Source: Ilumatobacteraceae bacterium
GTDB lineage: Bacteria; Actinomycetota; Acidimicrobiia; Acidimicrobiales; Ilumatobacteraceae
Reading direction: 5' to 3'
Length of the DNA stretch: 8,764 nt
Assembly (NCBI GenBank): GCA_030727685.1
Contig: JANRBC010000022.1
Coordinates: forward strand, 1 to 8,764
A model generated the notes under the pieces. The model saw only the letters and a list, made by a program, of their open reading frames with translations, was not told the origin of the DNA and made no database searches. A program made the position numbers and the translations under genes. Positions 1 to 6,821 of this stretch are shown here, in pieces (position 1 is the stretch's first letter; each line of letters opens with the position of its first letter).

Positions 1-1
1 C

Positions 2-55
2 GACCTCGCCCTCGCCCTCGAACGCACCAACCCCTGGCCCCTCACCTCCCCCTAG
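2..55 (+). CDS. 3' end of a plus-strand gene cut by the window edge (unidentified)
   Basis: Reading from base 2 there are 17 open codons (ending Asn-Pro-Trp-Pro-Leu-Thr-Ser-Pro) and a TAG at 53-55. Third positions are almost all C, which suggests coding, and the frame converges tail-to-tail with the membrane-protein gene whose stop is at 68-70. The piece is far too short to name a family. It is more GC-rich at third positions than the other genes in the window. It could equally be chance open frame at an edge. Confidence 0.35.
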   Translation, partial: DLALALERTNPWPLTSP

Positions 56-67
56 TTTTTAGAAGAG

Positions 68-790
68 CTAGAGCGCGAGGGTGGCGCGGGCGACGAGGTC
101 GGTGCCGAACGCAGTGAGAATCGCCAGATAACTCAAACCTGTCGCCGCCATCACCGCCGAATAACTTCGCTCTTTCAACGCCGCGCGAGTGAAAAACGCA
201 AGCACGCCCGTCAACACAGCACAACCCAACCAGAAATATCCAAGAATGCCATTCCATCCGTCATCGATTGATCCGTTCAAAACGCTGATCATGCCCGTCG
301 GCAAAATCATGACCACAACTTCGAGCGGCCAAATAAACAAAACCGCATTCGTTAATTCGTTAAGCAACTTGCGCGTCATGCCTGGCTGCACCAAATACCA
401 ATGACCGAGCAACATCAAATCGGTAATCGCACCAAGAAACGCCGCGCCAACAAGCACACGCAACAAATCGACAACGCCACCACTGTTTGCGACAACCGAA
501 CCGATTAAGCCGACTGCACCAATCGCGACTGCAAACAAATCGGTTCGCGATTCGCGCCTCGCAAAAGTTGCAAACGCAATGCCCGCAACCGCGACGCCCG
601 CAACTTCACGGATCAAAACTCGGTCAAAATAAAAGCCCGTGGCAACACCAAGCACCGCCAACACGCCGTAAGTCGCGCGCAACAACTTCGAGTAACCCAA
701 AGAAATTTCTTTGCTGCGCAACGTGAACCACAAAAACGCGAGACCGCCCACCGACCATTGCAATAAAAAAGTCGCGGCGTCGAGACGCAT
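68..790 (-). CDS. Multi-pass integral membrane protein of unknown function
   Basis: This is a 240-residue, strongly hydrophobic protein with about eight likely membrane helices, at roughly residues 6-23, 39-54, 60-76, 84-102, 107-129, 146-168, 180-202 and 211-235. The most distinctive stretch is Gly-His-Trp-Tyr-Leu-Val-Gln-Pro-Gly-Met near residues 129-138, next to a membrane segment; such a His/Trp/Tyr motif could be a functional site, but I do not recognise the family. There is no cleavable signal peptide. The ATG (790-788) shares one base with the TAA stop of the peptidase gene (TAATG), and no Shine-Dalgarno sequence precedes it, so translation is probably coupled by reinitiation. It is the last gene of the minus-strand block. 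Its position beside the lipoylation genes recalls the membrane-protein gene downstream of lipA in mycobacteria, but I see no sequence basis for orthology. Confidence 0.8.
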   Translation of the reverse strand: MRLDAATFLLQWSVGGLAFLWFTLRSKEISLGYSKLLRATYGVLAVLGVATGFYFDRVLIREVAGVAVAGIAFATFARRESRTDLFAVAIGAVGLIGSVVANSGGVVDLLRVLVGAAFLGAITDLMLLGHWYLVQPGMTRKLLNELTNAVLFIWPLEVVVMILPTGMISVLNGSIDDGWNGILGYFWLGCAVLTGVLAFFTRAALKERSYSAVMAATGLSYLAILTAFGTDLVARATLAL

Positions 791-1902
791 TAATTCAAAA
801 TCGCGAGCGAGTGATCGACGTTATTCATCGACAACGGACCAGCATCTGTGGCAACGACGATGTCTTCAAGTCGCATACCCCACTTGCCCGGCAGATAAAT
901 GCCCGGCTCGACACTGAAAGCGTGCCCGGCGGCAATCGGCAATTTGTTGCCGCTGACCATGTACGGCTCTTCGTGCGCTTCCATGCCGATGCCATGGCCC
1001 GTTCGATGGATAAAAAAATCGCCGAAACCAGCATCATCAATAACTTTTCGCGCCGCCGCATCGACCGACTCGCACGTCGCGCCCACAACACCGGCTGCAA
1101 CACCTGCAGCCTGCGCCGCATGCAAAACAGAATATGCACTCGTAATTTTTCGTGAAGGCTCACCGATATAAACGCATCGCGTGATGTCGCTGCAATAGCC
1201 GTTCATCGTGCCGCCAAAGTCGCACAACACAATTTCGTCTTGCTTGATAACTCGCGAACCTGGGTGATGATGCGGGCTCGCCGCATTTTCGCCTGCGGCA
1301 ACAATCGCGAAGTTAACAACATCGTGACCCTCGGCAATTAGTCGCGCCGAAATGTCGGCAGAAACTTGGGCTTCAGTGCGACCGACTAACGCAATATCGC
1401 CTGCCCGAAGTTGCGTCGCCACGCGATCGGCTGCTGCACCCGCCGCCTGCAACGCCGCAATCTCATCAGCATCTTTTGCCATGCGCAACGAACCAACAAC
1501 ATCGACGGCGCGCACAAAATTGGCGCCCGAAACAAAACCCATCAACTCAACTAAAAATCTCGCCCACATTTGATCGCCGATTGCAATTCGCTTCGCCCCA
1601 CCAAGATGCTTGGCGACGATCTCAACTGGGTTTTCGGTTTCACCCCACGGCACGACTTTGAAAACATCATCAAACGGCGTCACTCGTGGTGCTTCGAGTC
1701 GCGGCACAACAAGCGCCGCCACCGAATCGTGCGTCACCACAAGCATCGTCAGCCGCTCGAGTGGCATCGCGTAATAACCAGTCAAATATGGCAAGTCGTG
1801 ACCAACACTGAGCAACGCCGCATCGATCGATTGACTCTTCATCGACTGGCGAACTCGCGCTAAGCGCGACGCATAAAGTGCACCACCCTTAACAGTCGTC
1901 AT
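790..1902 (-). CDS. M24 family metallopeptidase, Xaa-Pro aminopeptidase/dipeptidase type
   Basis: At 370 residues this has the usual length and two-part build of a prolidase or Xaa-Pro peptidase: a creatinase-like N-terminal domain (about 10-135) and a pita-bread catalytic domain (about 140-368). All five expected metal ligands are visible: Asp228 (in CDFGG), Asp239 (in CSDITR), His303 (in TGHGIG), Glu332 (in VEPGIY) and Glu346 (in RLEDIV). The His211-His213 cluster before PGSRV fits the conserved substrate-side histidines. It should be a cytosolic, dinuclear-metal enzyme that removes residues next to proline. Whether it is an aminopeptidase (PepP) or a dipeptidase (PepQ) cannot be decided here. 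The ATG at 1902-1900 is preceded by a weak GAG-type ribosome site. It lies 49 bases after lipBA and overlaps the next gene by one base. Peptidase genes often sit near sucB-lipBA in actinobacteria without a proven link. Confidence 0.9.
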   Translation of the reverse strand: MTTVKGGALYASRLARVRQSMKSQSIDAALLSVGHDLPYLTGYYAMPLERLTMLVVTHDSVAALVVPRLEAPRVTPFDDVFKVVPWGETENPVEIVAKHLGGAKRIAIGDQMWARFLVELMGFVSGANFVRAVDVVGSLRMAKDADEIAALQAAGAAADRVATQLRAGDIALVGRTEAQVSADISARLIAEGHDVVNFAIVAAGENAASPHHHPGSRVIKQDEIVLCDFGGTMNGYCSDITRCVYIGEPSRKITSAYSVLHAAQAAGVAAGVVGATCESVDAAARKVIDDAGFGDFFIHRTGHGIGMEAHEEPYMVSGNKLPIAAGHAFSVEPGIYLPGKWGMRLEDIVVATDAGPLSMNNVDHSLAILN

Positions 1903-1910
1903 ATTCTCAC

Positions 1911-1980
1911 TCTAACTAACGCACACACAAGCCAACGCAAGCTAACGCGAGCTAGTGCGAACCAACTTGAGCCAAGCGAA
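1911..1980. repeat. Degenerate 10-bp tandem repeat across the end of lipBA
   Basis: Seven consecutive decamers in exact 10-base register resemble a consensus of about GCYAACGCGA (for example GCCAACGCAA, GCTAACGCGA, GCTAGTGCGA, GCCAAGCGAA). The array covers the last nine codons and the stop of the fused lipB-lipA gene and most of the gap before the peptidase gene. The match between units is loose, especially in the first two. No function is evident; slippage is a sufficient explanation. Confidence 0.45.
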
Positions 1981-3631
1981 CAACAACTGGTTCGCCGTTC
2001 GCTTGCGCTGTTGTGCTTTCTGCAGCTTGCTTGGCGTGATAACTCGATCGCGTCAACGGACTTGCTTCAACATGCTTTATGCCAAGTTTCACGCCGAACT
2101 TTGCATAATACGCAAACTCTTGCGGATCAGCCCACCGCGCGACTGGCAGATGCTCGATAGAGGGCCGCAAGTATTGACCGATCGTCACGATCTGCACGCC
2201 AACTGCTGCAAGGTCGATCAAAGTTGCTTCGACTTCTTCTTTTGTTTCACCAAGACCAAGCATGAAACCAGATTTCGTCACGAGACCTGCAGCACTTGCC
2301 CGCGCCAAAACCGAAAGACTTCGTGCATAGCCAGCAGACGGGCGCACTTCGCGCTGCAATCTGGCAACTGTCTCAATGTTGTGATTCAAAACATCTGGGC
2401 GTTCAGCGAACAAAGTTTCAAGGGCGTCGGTGCCTTTCGCGTCTGAGATCAGTGTTTCAACACGAGTTGACGGTGACGCGATTCGAATTTCACGAATGCA
2501 CTGCGCGACATGGCTCATGCCACCGTCGGCGAGATCGTCACGCGCAACCATCGTTAACACCGCGTGTTCAAGTTTCATTTTGGCAACTGCTTGTGCGACG
2601 CGAAATGGTTCGTTTGCATCTGGCGCTAGAGGCTTGCGCGTGTCGATCAGACAAAAACCGCATGCGCGAGTGCAACGCTCACCGAGCACCATCATCGTGG
2701 CCGTGCCGTCTGCCCAACACTCTGAAAGATTCGGGCAACCAGCCTCTTCGCAAACTGTGACGAGGTTCAAGTCACGCAAAGTTTTTTTCGTCGCCAAAAC
2801 TTCTGGGCCGTGGCTGACATGAGGTCGCAGCCACTCGGGTTTGCGTGCCGAAATCTGCACGTTCGCACTCGCCACTGTGCTTTGCTCGGCGGCCGCAGCA
2901 GATGACCAAACAACATCGTGACGATCAAACTCGCCGCCAGCAAAACGCTGCGCAGCAAGCACGCTGACAACATCGGCAACTTGCTGCACGGTCAAATCAA
3001 AACCAAGTTCATGAAGCGACGTAACGCCATGTTCAGAAATGCCGCATGGCACGATGTGTTCGCGCATAAAAGTCAGATCGGTCGAAACATTCAACGCAAA
3101 CCCGTGCATTGTTCGCCCGCGCGACACTCGCACACCAATTGCGCAAATCTTTTTTGGCTCGTCACTTTGCACGTCGACCCAAACACCTGGGTAGCCAATA
3201 AGTCGACCAACGTTTTGAACGCCAAGATGCAAAAGCGTGTCAATCACTAGTTGTTCGACGTTGTGCACATAAGCCTGCATGTCGGCCGGGCCATTAGCGC
3301 CGTGCTTCGGCGCCAAATTCAAAATCGGATAAACAACTAGTTGCCCCGGCCCGTGATATGTGATGTCGCCACCACGGTTTACTTTGACTAGTTCTGCACC
3401 GACTTGCGCCGGGTCGCACTTCAAGTTTTTTTCTAAGTCAGCACTCGGCCCATACGTAAAAACATGGGGATGCTCGAGCATCAACAGATGTTGCCGCGAT
3501 GAATGTTTAAACATCGCACTCTGCACAGCAAGAGCCTCGTGATACGGCACCTTGCCGAGCCAACGAACATTCAATTTCGACGCGATGTTAAATTTTTCGC
3601 GCGGCATAACTGCAACATTTTCGCGCGACAC
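1952..3631 (-). CDS. Fused octanoyltransferase-lipoyl synthase (LipB-LipA)
   Basis: One uninterrupted 559-residue frame contains both steps of lipoate assembly. Residues about 20-235 are LipB, which moves octanoyl from acyl carrier protein to the lipoyl lysine: it shows RGGDITYHGPGQL (86-98), the catalytic pair Lys161 (KKICAIG) and Cys196 (PCGIS), and MHGFALNV. A short Ala/Ser/Gln linker (about 242-262) follows. Residues about 263-540 are LipA, the radical-SAM enzyme that inserts two sulfurs: auxiliary-cluster cysteines 294, 299 and 305, radical-SAM cysteines 320, 324 and 327 (CTRACGFC), SGFMLGLGET, and the conserved C-terminal RSSYHA (528-533). All key residues are present, so both halves should be active. 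The start is GTG at 3631-3629, three bases after the E2 stop, with GGAG nine bases upstream; an ATG at codon 9 is the alternative. The two enzymes are usually separate adjacent genes. I assign no single symbol because it is a fusion. Confidence 0.93.
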   Translation of the reverse strand: MSRENVAVMPREKFNIASKLNVRWLGKVPYHEALAVQSAMFKHSSRQHLLMLEHPHVFTYGPSADLEKNLKCDPAQVGAELVKVNRGGDITYHGPGQLVVYPILNLAPKHGANGPADMQAYVHNVEQLVIDTLLHLGVQNVGRLIGYPGVWVDVQSDEPKKICAIGVRVSRGRTMHGFALNVSTDLTFMREHIVPCGISEHGVTSLHELGFDLTVQQVADVVSVLAAQRFAGGEFDRHDVVWSSAAAAEQSTVASANVQISARKPEWLRPHVSHGPEVLATKKTLRDLNLVTVCEEAGCPNLSECWADGTATMMVLGERCTRACGFCLIDTRKPLAPDANEPFRVAQAVAKMKLEHAVLTMVARDDLADGGMSHVAQCIREIRIASPSTRVETLISDAKGTDALETLFAERPDVLNHNIETVARLQREVRPSAGYARSLSVLARASAAGLVTKSGFMLGLGETKEEVEATLIDLAAVGVQIVTIGQYLRPSIEHLPVARWADPQEFAYYAKFGVKLGIKHVEASPLTRSSYHAKQAAESTTAQANGEPVVVRLAQVGSH

Positions 3632-3646
3632 GAGTTAAATCTCCGC
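3622..3646 (-). promoter_or_regulatory. Ribosome binding site and GTG start of lipBA inside the E2 stop region
   Basis: On the minus strand CGGAG ends nine bases before GTG (3631-3629), and the E2 stop TAA (3637-3635) lies between them. This arrangement selects the GTG over the ATG at 3607-3605 and implies translational coupling of E2 and its lipoylation enzyme. Confidence 0.55.
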
Positions 3647-5125
3647 TGACCAGTCCTGTGTTTCAAGAACGCGTTTGACTTTTGACAAGAAACCTGCGGC
3701 GTATGCGCCGTCGAAAGCGCGGTGATCCCAACTCATTGCCAAATTGCCAACCGGGTGAATCGCGATGCTCTCAGTGCCGTCTGACAATCTGGCGACAACA
3801 GGCTTTCGAACAATTGCGTCTGTCGACATGATTGCGACTTGCGGTTGGTTGATAATCGGCATCGTCAACACCGAACCGGCCGAGCCGTTGTTCGAGATCG
3901 TGAATGTGCCACCCTGAATTTCATCTGGCGTAAGTTTTCGTGCTCGAGCACGAGTTGCAAGATCAGAAATCTCACGGGCGATCGCACGCAAACGTTTGCC
4001 ATCGGCGCTGCGAACAACTGGCACGAGCAAACCGTTGAACTCGAGGTCAACAGCGATGCCCAAGTCAACATAGTTATGCACGACCAAACTGTCGCCTTCG
4101 ATGCTCGCGTTCAAATTTGGATACTCAGCCAACGCATCGACAATTGCTCGCGCAATAAACGGCAAGTATGTGAGCGTGAAACCTTCTGACTGTTTGAACT
4201 GGTCTTTTACTTCGCTGCGAGTTGCATCGACATTTGCATAGTCAACTTCGACGACGCTAAACGCGTGTGCACTGACAGCCTGCGACATGATCATGTGCGA
4301 CGCAGTGAGTTTGCGAATCTTCGAAAGCGGCAAAACAGTTTCGCGTTCGGATGGCGCAGTGAACTTGGTAGGTGGTGCCGAAGCAGCAACTGGCGCAGGT
4401 GCTGGTGTTCGCGCAACTTGCGGCGCGGGTGCAGGTGCGACAGGTGCAGGTGCGGCTGGTGCAACCGAAACTTGCGGCACCGGCACAGCCTGCACAACTG
4501 GTGCTGGTGCTGGCGCGACTGGTGTTGAACCAGTTCGATCGATGAAATCTAAAACGTCTTCACGAGTGATTCGACCACCAGGGCCCGTGCCGATGAGCGC
4601 GTTTATATCGATGCCGTGATCGGCAACTAGACGACGCACAACTGGTGACAGAAGTTTGTTCGAAACATTTGGCGCAATCGCAGTTCGCGTTGCAGTGGCA
4701 ACTGCTGCGGCAGGTCGAGCGGCCGGTGCAGGTGCGGGTTGTGCAACTGGTGCAGGCGCAGGTTGTGCAACTGGCGCAGGTGCAACCGGTGCAGGTGCCG
4801 GCGCAGGTTGTGCAACTGGCGCCGGCGCAGGAGTCGGCGCAGGCGCGGCAACTGGCGCAGGTGCAACCGGTGCAGGCGCAGTAGCCGCATTCGCCGCACC
4901 AACAACTGCAATCACAGTGCCAACCGGAACTGTGTCACCTTCGTTAACTCGAATTTCAGTGACAGTGCCAGCAACAGGTGACGGCACCTCTGTATCAACT
5001 TTGTCTGTCGAAACTTCGAACAATGGTTCGTCAGCAGCAACTGTGTCGCCTACTTTTTTAAACCAACGTGTGATCGTGCCCTCGGTGACGGTTTCGCCAA
5101 GTTGCGGAAGTGTGATGTCAGCCAT
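3635..5125 (-). CDS. Dihydrolipoamide acyltransferase (E2) of a 2-oxoacid dehydrogenase complex
   Basis: This 496-residue protein has the classic E2 order. A single lipoyl domain (1-77) carries the lipoyl-lysine Lys42 in the sequence STDKVDTE. A long Ala/Pro linker (about 78-140) leads to a peripheral-subunit-binding domain (about 152-195, with GPGGRITREDV), then a second Ala/Pro linker (about 200-255), and the acyltransferase core (about 262-496) with the active-site motif DHRAFDG (His468, Asp472). It transfers acyl groups from the lipoyl arm to CoA in the cytosol as the core of a multi-enzyme complex. Lpd (E3) lies 59 bases upstream and the lipoylating enzyme 3 bases downstream, so the cluster makes and maintains one swinging arm. 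The E1 gene is absent, so substrate (pyruvate, 2-oxoglutarate or branched-chain) is unresolved; actinobacterial relatives are named SucB, DlaT or BkdC. The start is ATG with GAGAG eight bases upstream. Confidence 0.93.
   Translation of the reverse strand: MADITLPQLGETVTEGTITRWFKKVGDTVAADEPLFEVSTDKVDTEVPSPVAGTVTEIRVNEGDTVPVGTVIAVVGAANAATAPAPVAPAPVAAPAPTPAPAPVAQPAPAPAPVAPAPVAQPAPAPVAQPAPAPAARPAAAVATATRTAIAPNVSNKLLSPVVRRLVADHGIDINALIGTGPGGRITREDVLDFIDRTGSTPVAPAPAPVVQAVPVPQVSVAPAAPAPVAPAPAPQVARTPAPAPVAASAPPTKFTAPSERETVLPLSKIRKLTASHMIMSQAVSAHAFSVVEVDYANVDATRSEVKDQFKQSEGFTLTYLPFIARAIVDALAEYPNLNASIEGDSLVVHNYVDLGIAVDLEFNGLLVPVVRSADGKRLRAIAREISDLATRARARKLTPDEIQGGTFTISNNGSAGSVLTMPIINQPQVAIMSTDAIVRKPVVARLSDGTESIAIHPVGNLAMSWDHRAFDGAYAAGFLSKVKRVLETQDWSAEI
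4380..4530. repeat. Low-complexity GCAGGTGC-type repeat, second E2 linker
   Basis: Iterated GGTGCAGGTGC-like units encode the Ala/Pro/Val linker (about residues 200-250) between the subunit-binding and catalytic domains. The degenerate hexamer register keeps Pro-Ala alternation. It is a coding repeat rather than a separate element. Confidence 0.6.
4724..4884. repeat. Tandem repeat encoding the first Ala/Pro linker of E2
   Basis: Near-identical units such as TTGTGCAACTGGYGCAGG occur three times (near 4739, 4763 and 4808), interspersed with GGTGCAGGYGC. On the minus strand they code for iterated PAPAPVAQ-type segments (residues about 81-136). The linker gives mobility to the lipoyl domain. The high nucleotide identity of the units suggests recent expansion by slippage or unequal exchange. 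Confidence 0.7.
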
Positions 5126-5184
5126 TTGATTTGCTCTCTATCTCGTAAATACTAGTTTTTTCGCACGGCACGACGCTCGGTTTG

Positions 5185-6585
5185 TCATGCGTTAAAGCTT
5201 CTACCTGTGAGTGAAAGAACGGTTTCACCAAAGAGTTCGCTCAAACTTGGGTGCGGCATTATGAATTCTGCGATCTCGTCGACTGAAGCCTCCCAGTTGA
5301 CGGCCAAATAACCGGCAGCCAACTGCTCTGTCACCCATGGGCCAACCATGTGCACACCTAAAACTTGACCGGCTGAACCATCGCGATTTTTCTTTGCGAT
5401 CACCTTCACGAGTCCATCAGTTTCTCCGAGAATCATCGCGCGCGAGTTTGCACGAAACTGATGTTTGGCGACAACAACATCATGGCCAGCAGCACGTGCT
5501 TGCTCTTCTGATGGCCCAGCCCACGCAACTTCTGGATGACAATAAATTGCCCATGGCACTCGGTCGTACATGACCGGCGAAACACTTTCGCCGCGCATGT
5601 GTTTAATAGCCAAAATTGCTTCGGCATACGCAACATGAGCGAGTTGTGGCGTATTAATAAGGTCACCGATCGCATAAACATCTGGCTCGCCAGTTCGGCA
5701 ATATTCATCGACCACAACAAAACCACGATCATCAACTTTGACGGCAGTGCCCTTGAGTCCGAGTTCGTCAGCAAATGGTCTGCGACCAATCGACATGATT
5801 ACGACATCGCAAACAACTGGCTCACCAGAGGCAAAAGTAATTTGCGTCGAACCATCTGGTTGCTTGCTCTGGCCAGCAACAACTGCCCCAGTGAGAATTG
5901 CAATCTTCTTTTTCGCAAAAGTTTTAACGACGACATTGGCCACATCTGGGTCGAGCCCTGGCAAAATTTTTGGCGCGCCTTCGATAACTGTGACCGCTGA
6001 ACCCAGGTCGGCGAAAGTTGATGCAAACTCACAACCGATCGCGCCACCACCGATAATTGCGATGCGCTTTGGAATTGTGCTCAACATCAAAACTTCGTCT
6101 GATGTCATGATCGACCCACCGATAGGGAAACCTTTAATAGTTCGCGGCACAGAACCACTTGCAAGCACAATTTTTGATCCCTGAATTTTTGTGGTTGTGC
6201 CGTCAGCCATCGCGATGTTCACTGTGCGATTTGCCTCAAGCGAACCCGTGCCCAAAAAGTATGTAACTTTCTTTGACTTTGTGAGGCCCGTCAAACCTTT
6301 GACAAGGCCGTCGACGATGCGCGCTTTTCGCGCCTGACTAACGGCGAAGTCAATGCCAGTTGAACTCGCATTGATGCCGAACTCTGATGCGTGCGCAACG
6401 TGACGATTGGCTGCGGCAGTTTCGAGAAATGCTTTTGCCGGAATGCAACCGCGATTTAAACAAGTGCCGCCGATTGTGTCGCGTTCAACTAACGCAACTT
6501 TCATGCCCGCCGATGCTGCGTAAAACGCAGATGCGTAGCCACCAGGACCTCCACCGATTACGACGAGATCAAATTGGTCTGCCAA
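5185..6585 (-). CDS. lpd: Dihydrolipoyl dehydrogenase (E3)
   Basis: At 466 residues this has normal length for the flavoprotein disulfide reductase that reoxidises dihydrolipoamide with NAD+. Visible features are the FAD Rossmann motif GGGPGG (11-16), the redox pair Cys42 and Cys47 in CLNRGC, the NAD-binding GGGAIG (189-194), the second FAD motif YAIGD (294-298), and the C-terminal dimer-interface catalytic pair His445 and Glu450 in HPSLSE. The dipeptide before this His is Met-Pro where many family members have His-Ala. The start is TTG (6585-6583), needed to include the N-terminal FAD strand, with an AGAG-rich site a few bases upstream. The gene ends at TGA in the normal place for the family, which shows that TGA is a stop in this organism. 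It is the first sizeable gene of the minus-strand block and probably supplies E3 to the adjacent E2. Confidence 0.95.
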   Translation of the reverse strand: MADQFDLVVIGGGPGGYASAFYAASAGMKVALVERDTIGGTCLNRGCIPAKAFLETAAANRHVAHASEFGINASSTGIDFAVSQARKARIVDGLVKGLTGLTKSKKVTYFLGTGSLEANRTVNIAMADGTTTKIQGSKIVLASGSVPRTIKGFPIGGSIMTSDEVLMLSTIPKRIAIIGGGAIGCEFASTFADLGSAVTVIEGAPKILPGLDPDVANVVVKTFAKKKIAILTGAVVAGQSKQPDGSTQITFASGEPVVCDVVIMSIGRRPFADELGLKGTAVKVDDRGFVVVDEYCRTGEPDVYAIGDLINTPQLAHVAYAEAILAIKHMRGESVSPVMYDRVPWAIYCHPEVAWAGPSEEQARAAGHDVVVAKHQFRANSRAMILGETDGLVKVIAKKNRDGSAGQVLGVHMVGPWVTEQLAAGYLAVNWEASVDEIAEFIMPHPSLSELFGETVLSLTGRSFNA

Positions 6586-6614
6586 GGGGTCTCTTTCTGC
6601 GATTTGCCTTATTT

Positions 6615-6645
6615 ATCGTAGCCGTCAGCGTCAAGATCGAGTCAA
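6615..6645 (-). promoter_or_regulatory. Candidate sigma-70-type promoter for lpd
   Basis: On the minus strand, TTGACT (6645-6640) and TACGAT (6620-6615) are separated by 19 bases, slightly longer than the ideal 17. Transcription would begin near 6608, leaving a leader of about 22 bases with the purine-rich ribosome site. The -35 sits inside a perfect inverted repeat (6639-6651). This is pattern matching only. Confidence 0.3.
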
Positions 6646-6651
6646 AGACTC
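6639..6651. repeat. Inverted repeat GAGTC-AAA-GACTC upstream of lpd
   Basis: Two perfect 5-base arms flank a 3-base AAA centre. It overlaps the proposed -35 of lpd and the stop codon of the possible 45-residue peptide. It could be a small operator, but a repeat of this size can occur by chance. Confidence 0.35.
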
Positions 6652-6787
6652 AGCGTGACATGAGAAATAGTTGCACCGAGCCTGCCAACAAAATGGCGAC
6701 TCCGCAGAGAAGCGAGAGAAGAATCAATTTTCGCGTGCTCACGACCGTAAATACTAGGGCGCACAAGGCAAATTCGCCCCACCACAT
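6650..6787 (-). CDS. Possible 45-residue small membrane protein
   Basis: An ATG at 6787-6785 opens a 45-codon frame ending at TGA (6652-6650). It begins MWWGEFALCALVFTVVS and continues after Ser-Thr-Arg-Lys into a second hydrophobic run (about residues 21-43). This makes two likely membrane segments joined by a basic turn, an organised pattern for a random frame. Against it, I see no ribosome site before the ATG, and only 34 bases separate it from the divergent gene at 6822. The frame lies 64 bases upstream of lpd on the same strand, so it could be co-transcribed with lpd. I recognise no family. It is the only gene-like content of the 236-base gap between lpd and the thioredoxin gene. Confidence 0.4.
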   Translation of the reverse strand: MWWGEFALCALVFTVVSTRKLILLSLLCGVAILLAGSVQLFLMSR

Positions 6788-6821
6788 TGCAAATGCGTCG
6801 AGCAGTTACTCTGATAACTAG

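Noticed and set aside
4656..5129. A 157-residue Gly/Ala/Thr-rich frame on the plus strand.
   Set aside because: It is the antisense shadow of the E2 Ala/Pro linker and lipoyl domain; its Gly-Ala repetition follows from the coding repeat on the other strand.
5126..5184. Terminator or promoter between lpd and E2.
   Set aside because: There is a TAGTAT that could be a -10, but no -35 at proper spacing and no convincing hairpin with a U tract.
5144..6757. The 12-mer CGTAAATACTAG at 5144-5155 and again at 6746-6757, upstream of E2 and near lpd.
   Set aside because: Several repeated 12-mers are expected by chance in a sequence of this length on both strands, and the second copy lies inside the possible small membrane frame.
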